Shown piece after piece: positions 30,088 to 42,600 of a stretch of 64,000 nucleotides of DNA. The position numbers and the translations under genes were made by a program. The notes beneath the pieces are model-generated. The model was not told the origin of the DNA. It saw only the letters and a list, made by a program, of their open reading frames with translations, and ran no database searches. Source of the stretch: Parietaria judaica (lineage: Eukaryota; Streptophyta; Magnoliopsida; Rosales; Urticaceae); NCBI GenBank assembly GCA_954871525.1, contig OX940864.1, forward strand, positions 15,556,001 through 15,620,000. Direction: 5' to 3'. The stretch's first letter is position 1. Each line of letters opens with the position of its first letter.

Positions 30088-30560
30088 GATGGTATCAGAG
30101 CCGAGCCCAGCCAGAAGTGTGGCCGACGAGGACGTCGGGCCCCCATTAGGTGGGGTGATTGTGACAGTCACTAATCCCGTGAGCCACGAGGGCAACAACG
30201 GGTAAGCTGTGCAGTCCCATATCGCCTGGACAAGGGGGATGTGCTGATGGGACGTTCCTGAGACTGTGCAGGTATGAGACTGCACGGTTATTGGAGATTA
30301 TACAGGTATGGGATTGTATGGTCGAAGAGGTTTAAAAGAATTGATTGGTACTACTTATGTCAACAAGATGCATCTTCTTTTCGGTAGCTCGTTCATAGGA
30401 ATTCCAAAGTTAAGCGTGCTTAGCTTGGAGTAGTCTTGGGATGGGTGACCTCCTGGGAAGTTTCTCGGGAAGCGTGCGAGTGAGGACAAAGCACGCTGAA
30501 AAGACTCGTGTTAGGCTGTGAGGACAGTCGTCGATTCGATTGAGCAGCCGAGGCGTTACA
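30088..30560 (+). mobile_element. Cassandra-like TRIM unit (interior plus one LTR)
   Basis: Begins with a primer site (GATGGTATCAGAGCC), a 72-bp interior holding GACGAGGACGTCGGG, and a GGTGGGGTGA purine tract. Then comes a 401-bp LTR (30160-30560) starting TGTGACAGTCAC and ending GCGTTACA. The LTR contains a 5S-rRNA-like block, the defining trait of Cassandra elements. Only one LTR is present, and both joints fall at the shared text GTTACA-nn-TGGTATCAGAGC. Confidence 0.82.
30398..30463 (+). other. 5S rRNA-like promoter block in the Cassandra LTR
   Basis: Matches the inner part of plant 5S rRNA: AAGTTAAGCGTGCTT (A-box region, about 30407-30421) and GGATGGGTGACCTCCTGGG (C-box region, 30439-30457). 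The 5S ends are missing, so it is a promoter-bearing relic within a retrotransposon and not an rRNA gene. Confidence 0.88.
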
Positions 30561-33500
30561 ATTGGTATCAGAGCAGTGATCTCGTCATCCTACCTCGCAT
30601 GTCATCTACAAGGTCGTCTGTCACAATCCATGTAAGTTAACAACTAATCATATTGATTAGTTCATGTTTACTTGTATTTTTTTTTACGATAGACGATATA
30701 GCGATTAAGTAAACTCGTCTATTTTGATTTTCAGGACGAAAATTTTAAAAGGTGGGGAGATTGTGAGATCCCGTATTTTTAGAGCCCTCACATAGAATAT
30801 ATATAAGTATTTATTCTATTTTTATTCCTAATTAATTTAGGATTTTTATATAAGATAATAGGAGATATCTTTGATATTTTAATAAAAAAATAATATTTTA
30901 TGCTATTTAATTAGCTGCGAAAATTATTATTAATTAGGGTTATATTTAAACCCAATTAGGCTAGGGTTTCATCATATTCTCTTATTCTCTCCATACATTT
31001 ATTCTCTCTCAAAATTTGAAATCTCTCTAGAGAGAAAAACTCATTGCGTTTTTAATCTCATCACCCAGAAAATTTCTTCTTCTTCTTCCATAATCCATAA
31101 TCAAGGTATGAGTTTGCTTATCTTATTAAATCCAATTTCATTTTCGTAATCCCAAATGGCATAATTTTGTCGAATTTTTATCTCCCAAACCACGCAGCGA
31201 TTTTGGCTGAAATTTTAACCACAACTTCTATTAGGTTCTACAAGTCCCAGATTTAATTTTAGAATTTTTGGAGCTCTAAATCGCTCGATATCGTATTTTC
31301 AATTTTTAAATTTTCTGGAAAAACGAAATTCTGCAGATTAGATTTTCGCTTTTATTTTTAAAAAATGAAAATACGATGTCGAGTGATTTAGAGCTCCAAC
31401 AATTCTGAAATTAAATCTGGGACTTCTATGAACCTAATCAAAGTTATGGTTAAAATTTCAGCCAAAACCGCTGCGTGGTTTGGGAGATAAAAATTCGACA
31501 AAATTCTGCCATTTGGGATTACGAAAATAAAATTGGATTTAAGAAGATAAGCAAACTCATACCTTGATTATGGATTATGGAAGAAGAAGAAATTTCTGGC
31601 TGATGAGATTAAAAACTCAATGAGTTTTTCTCTCTTTCTCTCTAGAGAGATTTCAAATTTTGAGAGAGAATAAAGGTATGGAGAGAATAAGAGAATATGA
31701 TGAAACCCTAGCCTAATTGGGTTTAAATATAACCCTAATTAATAATAATTTTCGCAGCTAATTAAATAGCATAAAAAATATTATTTTTTTATTAAAATAT
31801 CAAAGATATCTCCTATTATCTTATATAAAAATCCTAAATTAATTTGGAATAAAAATAGAATAAATACTTATATATATTCTATGTGAGGGCTCTAAAAATA
31901 CGGGATCTCACAATCTCCTCACCTTTTAAATTTTTCGTCCCGAAATCAAAATAGGCGAGTTTACTTAATCGCTACATCGTCTATCGTAAAAAAAAATATA
32001 CAAGTAAGCATGAACTAATCAATATGATTAGTTGTTAACTTACATGGATTGTGACGGACGACCTTGTAGATGACATGCGAGGTAGGATGGCAAGATCATT
32101 GCTCTGATACCAATTGTAACAACCCGACTTTTTCGAAGCCATTACTTACTGACTACTTTGAAAATCTTTGAAAATACTTGGCCATTTTTTTAAACTTAAA
32201 GTAAAATAAGTAAATACGTGAATAGTAAAAATATTTATCAGGAATTCCTTTTTTCAAAACAAAAAAATGTATAAGAAATAAAATATGCGGAAAACGTGTT
32301 CACAGTGAGTACCCATTCACCCAATCCCTCGCACATCCTCCACCGTCACCGTTCAACCCACTACGAAATCATATCATAGGTTTCTTACCTACAGTACGAA
32401 CGAAAAACATTTTGTGTGAGCTAAAAGCTCAATGAGATACAACTATTTTCTCACAAAAATAAATTAAAGAAAACATAACATGCAAATGTCCAATTATGCT
32501 TCATTTTACGTTTTAGGATATATTACTAATCTTGTCCTAGGTGATCACCATTGTGTACGTACCACTTCATTCGCGCGAGACTCAATAGATCGACAGGGGT
32601 GCACATGTCCCGAAGCCTAAGATCAATATATTGGACGGTTCATGATACCGTCAGATTAATCACTTCTTCGTTCCTTTCAAATCGGGGAGAAATCTAATCA
32701 TCGTCGCATTCTCTTTTTTTTGTTGGGATCTTTTAAACATCATAAGCCTCACACGATTCATTCGATAGAGGGGGCACGACACTTTATTCCTATGTTATAT
32801 TTGTTTATATTGTTAACATGCATAAATGACAAGAAGATTCATCCATGACCATAATAATCATTTTCACAATTTCACATCGTATATCACCATTCATCGTGAA
32901 TGTCATTCTTCATATCTCGACAATCACATCAATCGTCACACAATAATAAATCTTTCACGACGTTTCAACGTCGTTGAATCCTCATAACATATCTAATGCA
33001 GTCAGTCATTCATGAAACAATATAACAAGCAAACATTTTTCACACATCCAACATATTCAAACAAAACACACAACGAACATGTTCAAATGTACTTTTATTT
33101 TCAAACAAATTCGTACTGCAATGAGGTTGAACTCACCTGAAATGCTACAATCGTCTTACTAGAGACTCTGACGAAGGCACCTCTACGAGCGACGTTCCTA
33201 GATAATAGATACCCAACTATGAATTAGAACCTGGTTACTCATAAAAATCCTAAGACTTGCTTTACGACTAAAACGAGATTTGTGCTTGTATGTATAAAAA
33301 AGGACTTTTTAGGTATTTTCTCGATATAATAAAATCGGTAAGGAACTGGAAAAACTGTTCTTAACAAAATGCCATTATTTTTCGAAAACAAATAACTTTT
33401 GTGTTTTAAAAATTTTCAAAAGAGAACTGTAACTATGAGATATATCGATTTTTCTGTTCGGCCAAATTCTTATAACACGATTTCGGGCTAGATCTCGAAT

Positions 33501-33656
33501 AAATTTCAAATTTCTTAAAACACAAAAAATTCTAGAAATTGGATTCTATATAAAACCTATCTTTACATAAAATCTCTAATTCGGACTCTATGAATTTTAA
33601 AAATAAAAACGAAAATCTGATATACAGAATTTATCGTTTTTCTAGAAAATTTAAAA

Positions 33657-34115
33657 GGGTTAATGACGGCAAAAATACCCAATGTTTGGTCAAAGAACCC
33701 CTCATGTACCCAAAGTTTGAAAGTGGTGGGAAAAGTACCCAAAGTCGCATTTGGGGAGTTGACCACTCTATTCTCGTAACGCAGCTAACTTACCCGTCAA
33801 CTCTGGCTACGTGGACAAACGTGGGTTGCTGACATAACAATTTTTTGCCACGTGGACAAGCCCTATTAGGGGTTTAATTCGTTGTTTTATCGTAAACGAG
33901 GCTGATGTGGGCTCATCCACGTGGCAAAAACTTGTTATGTCAGCAACCCACGTTTGTCCACGTGGCCAGTGTTAACATGTAAGTTAACTGCGCTACTAGA
34001 ATGGAGTGGTCAATGCCACAAATGTGACTTTGGGTACTTTTGCCACCACTTTTAAACTTTGGATACACAAGGGGTTCTTTGACCAAACTTTGGGTATTTT
34101 TGCCGTCATTAACCC
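33657..34115. mobile_element. Long-TIR MULE-type MITE, 459 bp
   Basis: GGGTTAATGACGGCAAAAAT at the left and its inverse at the right. Most of the element is one long inverted repeat around a centre near 33880. Perfect 9-bp duplication AATTTAAAA at 33648-33656 and 34116-34124. Inserted into the large LTR. Confidence 0.93.
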
Positions 34116-34818
34116 AATTTAAAAATTGAAAATATGATTTCGAGCGATTTAGAGCTCCAAAAATTCTGAAATTAAATCCGGGACTTCTATGAACCTAATC
34201 TAAGTTGTGGTTAAAATTTCAGCCAAAACCGCTACGTGGTTTGGAAGATAAAAATTCCACAAAAATCTGTCATTTGGGATTATAAACATAAAATTGATTA
34301 AAAACTCATACCTAGATTAAAAACTCATAAGCAAACTCATACCTAGATTATGGATTATGGAGGAAGTAGAATTTTTCTGGCTGATGAGATTAAAAACTCA
34401 ATGAGTTTTTCTCTCTTTCTCTCGAGTAGAGCTGCACATTCGACGCCGCAACATGCGATTCGACGCGTCGCGACTGCTACAGTGCGAATCGCGACGCGTC
34501 GCGACTGTGCGGCAAAAGTCGCGATTCGTCGCGATTTGGGCCTGGCGTCGCGACGCGTGGGCTGGTGATCCGCGTGAAGCAATCGACGGCCCACAACGTG
34601 CCACGCCATCGATCCGCGTGATTTTGTCTTTTTGGGGCATAAATAACACACTTTTTACCCGAATTTTATTACCCAACCACAATTATTACCCACTTTACTC
34701 GAATTTCAACCCTAAAATTTCAAATTTCAATTACTTTTCACCCACTATCTCCTCACAATTATTCACCCACTTCACCCACCACAATAATTATTCTCCCACC
34801 CCACCCTCTCCTCAAACC

Positions 34819-34827
34819 CTATAAATA
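34819..34827 (+). promoter_or_regulatory. TATA box of the hAT transposase
   Basis: CTATAAATA lies about 150 bp before the transposase start codon. The leader between carries a reiterated TCTCAAGTTC-like repeat (about 34870-34965). Confidence 0.6.
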
Positions 34828-34974
34828 CCACCTCTTCCTCTCTCATTTCCTCACCAACAATCTTCCATCTCTCTCTCAAATTCTCTCAAGTTCTCAAATT
34901 CTCTCAAGTTCTCAAGTTCTAAAGCTCTAAAGTTCTAAAGTTCTAAATTTCTCAAGTTCAAAAGTTCTCTCATT

Positions 34975-37900
34975 ATGTCTCGAAGAAGCGGCGGTAGTTC
35001 CGGGGGTCGAAGGGCGGCCAGAAATTTGCAACCCCAATTCCAACTAGGGGGAACATCGGAGCCTACGCCCGAGGGCTACATTCCCCTTATGCTACCCGGA
35101 GAAATATTTCCTTCCCCTTCCAATCGAAATTATCCCGACGATACAGTACGGTCTCTAAGACCTAGTCTAGTCCGGGCGTTGGCCCACCACCAAGCCAATC
35201 CCGAACGTGTGTCCCGAGAAATGGTCGAGGCGGTGGCTCAATCTAGGGGGGGAAATAACGATCCTTTTTTCGATCTCATGTTACGGGAACACGCCGATTA
35301 CAGAGCTCAAGGTCCCGAAGGTGCCGATCCCGACGAACATCAAGGTACCGAAGATGCCGATCCCGACGAAACTCAACTTCCCCACGATGCCGATCCCAAC
35401 GACTTTCAAACGCCGCCCTCGATCCGTGGTTCAAATGTCGGGGTGTACAACCGCGGTTCTCCTCAACCTTCCAATCAAGATAGCGGTGAAGCCTCCGTTG
35501 CCCGTCCCCGACGAGGTCGACGTCCTTCAAGCGGGTAATAACATTCACTCATTTCTCTATGTATAGCTATACATCATTTTTCTATTTTATTAATTAATAA
35601 TATTTAATAATTAATAAGTTAGTTCTTTGTAATAAATATTATTTAATAACCAATAATTAAATATTAATAATTAATAATTAATAATCAATAACGAATTTCT
35701 TGAAAGTCTTAGTATGCTCTGTGGTTGCGGTTCCGACCGATCTTCCACATCAGAAACGACTTTCTTGAGATTTTTTGTTAGTTAATAATCATTTAATCAT
35801 TTTAGTTTAATTTTTTCAATTAGTTAATAATCATTTAATCTTTTTAGTTTAATTTTTTCAATTAGTTAATAATCATTTAATCATACTAGTTTAATAATCA
35901 ATTTGTAAGTGTTGTTTTAACGAATTTCTTGAAAGTCTTAGTATGCTCTGTGGTTGCGGTTCCGACTGATCTTCCACATCAGAAACGAATTTCTTGATAT
36001 TTTTTGTTATTTAATTTTCGAATTTAATTAGTTAGTAATCAATTAATCATATTAGTTTAATTAAACTTTAAATAGTTACTTAAATAAGTTAAAGAAATTA
36101 AAATGGTATTTTTTATGTGTGGTGATAATTATAAAGTTTTTACGGATTATGGTGTCTTAGAAAGATTGGTTTTTAAATAAGGTTTGCTTTGCAATCTCCT
36201 CCAAGCTAGCCTGGGAACCTCGGGGAGTTCTGTCTAGAAAAGTTTGGGCCTAAAGCGAGATCATAGCATCCTTTCCAGTCGATCTGGCCGTGGAACCTCG
36301 GGGAGTTCCGTCCAAAAGAGCTTGATAATTATTTCCACACATAGAAAATACCATTTTTTATTTCGTTAACTTTTTTAATTAACTATATGAAATTTAATTA
36401 ATTAATAGGATTAATATTAATATTTAATCGATGTAAAATTAATACCAGTTTTTATTTTGTTAATCTTTTTTCTCCCTTATATTTTTAATAGGGAAAATCA
36501 TACGGCCTTGTTGTGGGGACGACCAAACAGAGCGAAGGTCTGGGAATATTTTCACGAAGAACGACGTGTGGAGAACGGTATTCGAGTCAAGATCGCCACG
36601 TGCAAGAAGTGCCATACAACCCTAGATGCGCCGGGGGACAAAGGAACCGGCTACTTGATGCGACATAAAAAAGCGTGCTACGGAGACGATGACGAGGTAA
36701 ACACAGCACAGGTAAGTGCTCTTACCACCGAAAATTTACGGAAATGGACACTCGAGTGGTTACTGTCTACGGGCGCACCGATGAGTTTGATGGAAAATCC
36801 TGCGCATACACAATACATGCAAAGGATTAATCCGTCTTACGAACAGTTTTCCCGTACGACGTATACCAGGGACATGGAAAAGGCTTACAAAATGCAAAAA
36901 AATTATTTGGTCGAGTTTTTTAAAATGTCAAACATAAACGTTGCTTTCACCACCGACTTGTGGAGCGGTCCGAGTCTAAACGATTATTTGAGTCTGACCG
37001 CCCATTACGTCAACGATGATTGGGTTCCATGTCAAAAACTTTTAAATATGTCACCATTCGAGTGTCGCCATACCAGCACAAACATTTCCGATAAATTAAT
37101 TGAATTATTCAATGATTGGGGTTTGCAAAATCGTATTATTTCTATTACGTTAGACAATGCCGCAAACAATAACGCCGCTATTACTATCTTAGAAAATAGT
37201 TTGCCCGGTTCTCCTTTTCGTAATATATTACATCAAAAGTGTGGTTGTCACATTATTAATTTAATTGCTAGAACGGGCGAACGAAATATTTCAGAGCACG
37301 TTGAAAAAATACGCGGCGTTATCGATTGGATCCGGCATTCTCAAACCACCGCTAGGTGGAGACGATTTTGTAAAGAGCACAATCATAAAGCTAATAAGTT
37401 TGGTTTAGACAACAATGCACGATGGAACTCTACATATCTAATGCTTTCAGTTGTGTGTAGACAGAGGGTACCGTTAAGCGCTTTCCTCCTCACCCAACTA
37501 GAGGCCTCGGAGCGGATCACGGAGGCAGAATGGGAAACGGCCCAGAAATTCACCCAATTCCTCAAACCCTTTTACGCTGTTACTTTAAATTTTTCGAACC
37601 AAAGACAACCTTCCTTGAATCATGGTCTTTCGGGTCTATATGAAATTACAAACACTTTTTCTGAATTCGCAAATGACCCGGTTATTTCGCCTATGATTGA
37701 GGGAATGGTTGCAAAATTCAAAAGTTATTGGGATCCACCCCCTTTTTCGTATTGTTTCGGTGCTATCTTAGATCCCCGTATTATGTTTACATTCGGGCCG
37801 TTGATGTTAGCAATCGGGATTAACCTAGGGGTGGATTACACTGATTATATTAAGGTTGTTAATGAAGCTTTTTATGAACTGTACAGTGAATACGACCGGC

Positions 37901-38403
37901 GGTTCCCACAGTTCAACGTGGAGGCGGAGCGAAGGGCAGTGATGGAAAGCCCAACCAAGACCGGCCTAGCATTTGTCCGGAGACTGAAGCAAAGACTGGA
38001 TCACGGAGAATCATCGGGATCCGGTACGCCACCGGCACGAGCGGAAGACACGGACGGCGCACCGCAAGAATTGAAGCGGTACTACGGCCTGCGGATCGAC
38101 AAGGACTCCGTCGAGTTCGATGTGATTGGATGGTGGAAGAATGAACGGGAAAGATTCCCGATATTGGCGAGAATGGCGAGGGATATACTGTCCATCCCCA
38201 TTTCCAGCGTTGCTTCGGAGAGCGCATTCAGTTCGGCTCAGCATATAATCGACGACCTGAGGGTGTCAACAACTCCTACACACCTCGAGCAAGTAGTGGT
38301 GTTGAACGATTGGATATTCCGCAACCCCACCATCGCCCAACGGAACGAACCAACCGAGCTGGAGAGGATGACTGAAAAGTTTAACGGCTGGTTCCCCGAG
38401 TGA
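34975..38403 (+). CDS. hAT transposase, BED finger and hATC dimerisation domain
   Basis: Cuts and re-inserts the surrounding element. Two exons, 34975-35534 and 36492-38403, join in frame (AGC GG|G GAA) to give 823 aa. The N-terminal 187 residues are Ser/Arg-rich and then acidic, with DADPDE-like repeats at about 120-145, and belong to no family I know. A BED zinc finger follows at about 200-250 (Cys224, Cys227, His245, Cys249). The RNase-H-like catalytic core has FTTDLWSG (first Asp) and ITLDNAANN (second Asp). The C-terminal hATC region has IGWWKNERERFPILARMARD and SSVASESAFSS. No internal stop or frameshift seen, so it may be active. Plant RICESLEEPER-type proteins are relatives. Confidence 0.93.
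35535..36491 (+). other. Transposase intron with internal duplications
   Basis: A 957-bp intron bounded by GT and AG. A block of about 90 bp starting ACGAATTTCTTGAAAG occurs at 35691 and again at 35920. The phrase GGAACCTCGGGGAGTTC occurs twice (near 36214 and 36292). The rest is AT-rich. No frame of its own. Confidence 0.8.
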
Positions 38404-39601
38404 CGCAATGTAAACGCCAATATGATGTGCTCTTTCCTCTCTTGGTTTTAGGTCCCTAAGGAGGGTTTTTCAAGAGAGGTTTTAATGAGGCATCTTGTAA
38501 TATTTACACTGAATATTTACAACTTCTTCCACCTTATTGTAATATTCACAATGAATAATACAACTTTTTTTTAATATCTTGTTTTATCATATTTATTTAT
38601 TTGTTTTAGATTTTTAATAATTATTAATATGTTACAAATTAATACTTATTAGCATATCTTACAACTTAAAAATTAACATATAAATCAAAATTAATAATAT
38701 GTTACAAAATAATAAATTATAACATACTAAAATATTAATTTTGAAATAAATAAAGTTTAAATAATAATTTTAAATAATTTAATACTTAAATTCGGATAAA
38801 AACTAATAAAATTAAACATTGGAAACAAAAAATAACTTTTGTCGCAGCCCTTTTTTTGGTCGAGAATCACCCTTCCTCGCTAAATCGCGACCACGTCGCG
38901 ACGCATCGCGACCAGCCAAGCCACGACGCATCGCGACCAGCCAACTCGCGATTTTGGCGACTTTCGTCGCGACCCATCGCGATTCCTTCGTGTGCAGCTC
39001 TACTCTCGAGAGAGATTTCAAATTTTGAAAGAGAATAAAGGTATGGAGAGAATAAGAGAATATGATGAAACCCTTAGCCTAATTGGGTTTAAATATAACC
39101 CTAATTAATAATAATTTTCGCAGCTAATTAAATAGCATAAAAAATATTATTTTCTTATTAAAATATCAAAGATATCTCCTATTATCTTATATAAAAATCC
39201 TAAATTAATTAAGAATAAAAATAGAATAAATACTTATCTATATTCTATGTGAGGGCTCTAAAAATACGGGATCTCACAATATTCGAGTATGTAATTTTCG
39301 TCATTTTTCAAATTTTCAAAATTGTAGGGGATATAATATACTAATTATTGCAAGTAGAGGGAGGAATGATGCCGATTATTAAAGTTCACGCGACAAATTT
39401 CACACGCATGCAAAGTTCAAGGGGCATTACTACTATTTACTCTAAATTGATGATTACAAAACAAGATTAATTCAACAAACGACACAATCCTATCACATCC
39501 TTTCTTAACAAACGGAACCAACATGAACCCCACGAGGAAGCTATTACAACACACCATCTCGAGCCCACATTTTAGGCGATTTGCCGAGACCGAAAACGAG
39601 T

Positions 39602-42600
39602 CTAAGAGTCGGAGGTCGTGGCTCCATTATTGAAATTGCCAGACCCTGGTGACACGGGTGGCCGGAGCAGTGGCGGGGTCCGGGGAGTCCTCGGAGAGAG
39701 GTTGACGAACTCGAGGGCCTGAGTCCTCAGCTCAACAGGGTAGTCCGCGACGCAGCCGATCCTGGGCCCCGCTCCGGTGGACCAGCGGAGTGAGAGCTGG
39801 TGGCCGAGCTGGTATGACCTGGCCGCCTTCTTCGAGTTGATTCTCTCGAGAATCTTGCTCTGTGGGACTTCAGATTTCGGGCTATGAAGCCCGCCGGATA
39901 ATGTTCGCTTGTAGTTTCCTTTGGTGTCGTTTTGGAGGAGCCCTTCGCTCTCGGAGGGTTGAGTTTTGGAGTTTGTCTCGATTTGGAGCTTTGCTTTGGC
40001 CTTGCCCGGCTTGGATTCATCATAGGCATCGGAGTCATCGCTCGCCTTGCGAATCTGGAGAAAGAGCAATGTGGAATGTTAAACTTATTTTAATTAGACA
40101 ACTTTATACACAAGAAAATTTCCGAAATTTATCAATGTAATGGACAGTTTATACAGAGATAGATCAGAATATTGGATAAACCAGCACATGATCAATAAAA
40201 TTCTTTTACGGGATAGTGGCGCCAAAAATACCCGAAAAATAGGTGAAAGTGGTTGCATATTTCACTTTTCTTTTTCTGCGACGCATATTCTTAATGTTGT
40301 AAAAAATGTAATTCCAAAGTACGAAACACATGCCAATTACACTTAGGATTTACACTTCTAACATTGAGAATATATGCCGCCAATAAAGAAAAAGTGAAAC
40401 ATGCTGCCACTTTCCACCTAAGGTATAGGTATTTTTGCCGCAAATGTCAAAACTTTTACCAATCAGCTTTATCTAAGATTATCCATGTAATGCCAAGTTT
40501 ATGCAGAGATACATCAGAAAATTTGACCACTAGATCAATCAAACAGTGATGGCTATTCATAAATGGCACATGGTCAATGAATTTCTTCATCCAAGTTTAT
40601 TCATGTAATGGCAAATTTATCCAGAGATAGATCCATAAAAAGCATATGATCAACCAAAAATTTCGCAAATTGTTTGTTCTTTATTGAAGTTTATACAGAG
40701 CTACATTGGAAAATTCGACCATTGCGTTAGTCTATAAACGGCACAATTTACATAATCAAAGAAAAATTTTGCCGTCATCTTTTTCGAAGTTACTGCAATC
40801 CAGAAAATTCAGCTGCTTCGGAAACAATTATCAAGCGTCTCGTAAAGATTAGATGTGCTTACCTCCACTTCATTTAGATCGACTCCGTTTTCTTTTAGAA
40901 ACGATAAGAAGCCGTCAAGGCGTTCATCCGTTGGTCGATAGTGCCCGCTATACGCAGAGATCGACTGAAAAAGTCAAAGTCATTTGTGTTAGACCTGCAT
41001 ATTTTTCATTAAGGGCATTTTAGATATTTAAGACTAAGGTTAATTAAAAGTGTAAGAGTTAGCCGTCATGTTTGATAAGTGGAAAATTCCTATTGAATGT
41101 CATTAGAAGAGTTTCCCAATGCAACTCCCCAATTAGAAACCGGGTAACATTTATCAAGAAAGCGCTCGTGTTTCGGTTTGAATATTGACTCGGGTTCATT
41201 CAATTGTTGATCAGAAGTTACCGTAGCTAAAGTCAGTGAAATGAAATCACTGACATGTTTCTGTTCTGTTACACTAGAATGCTTTGTTCTTATTACCAAT
41301 GATGAAGCTGACGGATAAGCTCGTAAAGAAATAAAAATAATAATAATAATAAAATAATTGCCTTAAGAATTCCGTCTTCTGCGTCTAGCCTCCCGGCAGC
41401 TAATGTAGCTCCTCCGGCCAAGAAGCTCGAATGATGAAAAATGCCTTTCTTTTTCTGCATAGCTCGTAACGAACGACAAATTAGCACTGCGTTAAATATA
41501 AAAGTGCTGAATCAGTTTGTTTTTCGTGATCTCACCTCACCGGCGTAGAGCTTCTTCATCGCGCTCATGACGAATATCCATTTAACCTGTTCGGATCCAT
41601 TGTTCGCGGTATTGAGGAGATCTCCGGTTTGTTTGTGAATGATCCTACCATCTTCAATAATGTACTCATAGTTCTCTCTCTCTTGCTGAAAAAAAAATTA
41701 CATTACATGGTCCGAAAATCAGGCATACAAATACATAACGCTACAACAATCTCGATGCAACAGAGTACTTACGGGTCCGAGATACTTGATGCACTGTTTT
41801 CGAAGCTTCGATCTCGGACACTCTTTGAGATCAATCTCTTTCCCGCCTCCTAAGTCCAACCTACAAGATAAGCCCGAAATTAATTTTCCCGAAAAAAGAA
41901 ACCGTGTTAATCCAAACTTGGAGATTAATAATGGACAAACCAGTAAAAAAATGGCTGACCAGCATCAGCTCTACACCATTCTTCATAGTACATATGCAAG
42001 CTATGACCATACCTATGCCTTGGATCAATCTATACACAATACAGTAAATATCATTTCATATAAAAATTACACTAATTTATAGGAAATTAGTTTATTGGTG
42101 CCCTATAATTCTATTTTTCGCAAAAATGTACTTTTGATTTACATAAACAACCAAAATATACCTTCTAACAGTAATTGCCAATACTACCCTCTATTTGATT
42201 AATTTTTAATGAATTTTATAAGAAAATTAAATCCATAAAATGAACGATCGTCAATTTTTTTTGTAATTTTTTTGTTAAATTATATACTTTTATAGAAAAA
42301 TAAAAATAGAGGGTATAAAAAAATCGAAATACACTTTGAAACTGATGGTATGTTTAATAAAGGTTGTTTTTGCAACAAATAAATATAGAAAGTATGTAAA
42401 AGCAAAAACCCCTCAAATTAAATATGGAAAAAGAGAAAATTTACAGCTTCAATCCAGTGCTGAAAAGCAAGCTTCTGAGCTTGCGCATCTTGGCTCAATC
42501 CCTTCCCAACCTGCTCAAACAAACACAGTCCGTACCGTTTTCACCGTGACCATCCGAAAAAACGGGGTAATAGCGGTATAAGAACCCAATATTTGATTAC

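Larger units (their letters stand above)
29871..31360 (+). mobile_element. Left arm of palindromic large-LTR element
   Basis: Reads on + as: LTR tail (29871-30087, ending GTTACA), an inserted Cassandra-like unit (30088-30560), a 201-bp interior (30561-30761) that starts ATTGGTATCAGAGC (primer site) and ends in a GGTGGGGAGA purine tract, then the first ~600 bp of an LTR starting TGTGAGATCCCG at 30762. The same parts lie in reverse order on the other side. No coding domains. The LTR tail is cut at 29871 with no visible terminus. Confidence 0.8.
34427..39002 (+). mobile_element. Full-length hAT transposon, 4576 bp, apparently autonomous
   Basis: 12-bp terminal inverted repeats TAGAGCTGCACA/TGTGCAGCTCTA and a perfect 8-bp target duplication CTCTCGAG (34419-34426, 39003-39010). 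Both subterminal zones (34440-34560 and 38870-38990) hold many copies of TCGCGAC/GTCGCGA, likely transposase binding sites. It encodes one spliced transposase. It is inserted into the large LTR, so it is younger than that copy. The 296-bp element at 20949 shares its ends. Confidence 0.95.
31364..39278 (-). mobile_element. Right arm: large-LTR, tiny-interior element with nested insertions
   Basis: On the minus strand: a 5' LTR from 39278 (TGTGAGATCCCG) to 32115 (ending GTTACA), about 2.1 kb once the nested hAT and MITE are removed. Then a 202-bp interior 32114-31913 with primer site ATTGGTATCAGAGC and purine tract GGTGAGGAGA, then ~550 bp of the 3' LTR from 31912 to about 31364, where the sequence turns back on itself. 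No gag or pol. A long LTR with a TRIM-sized interior implies a non-autonomous element mobilised by others. The outer TSD cannot be confirmed because the left end is truncated. Confidence 0.8.

Noticed and set aside
30398..30463. A 5S rRNA gene
   Set aside because: Only the middle of 5S is present and it lies within an LTR with primer site and purine tract, as in Cassandra.
33656..34124. Telomeric origin of GGGTTAA ends
   Set aside because: Only one partial heptamer at each end; 9-bp TSDs and long inverted repeats show a MULE-type MITE.
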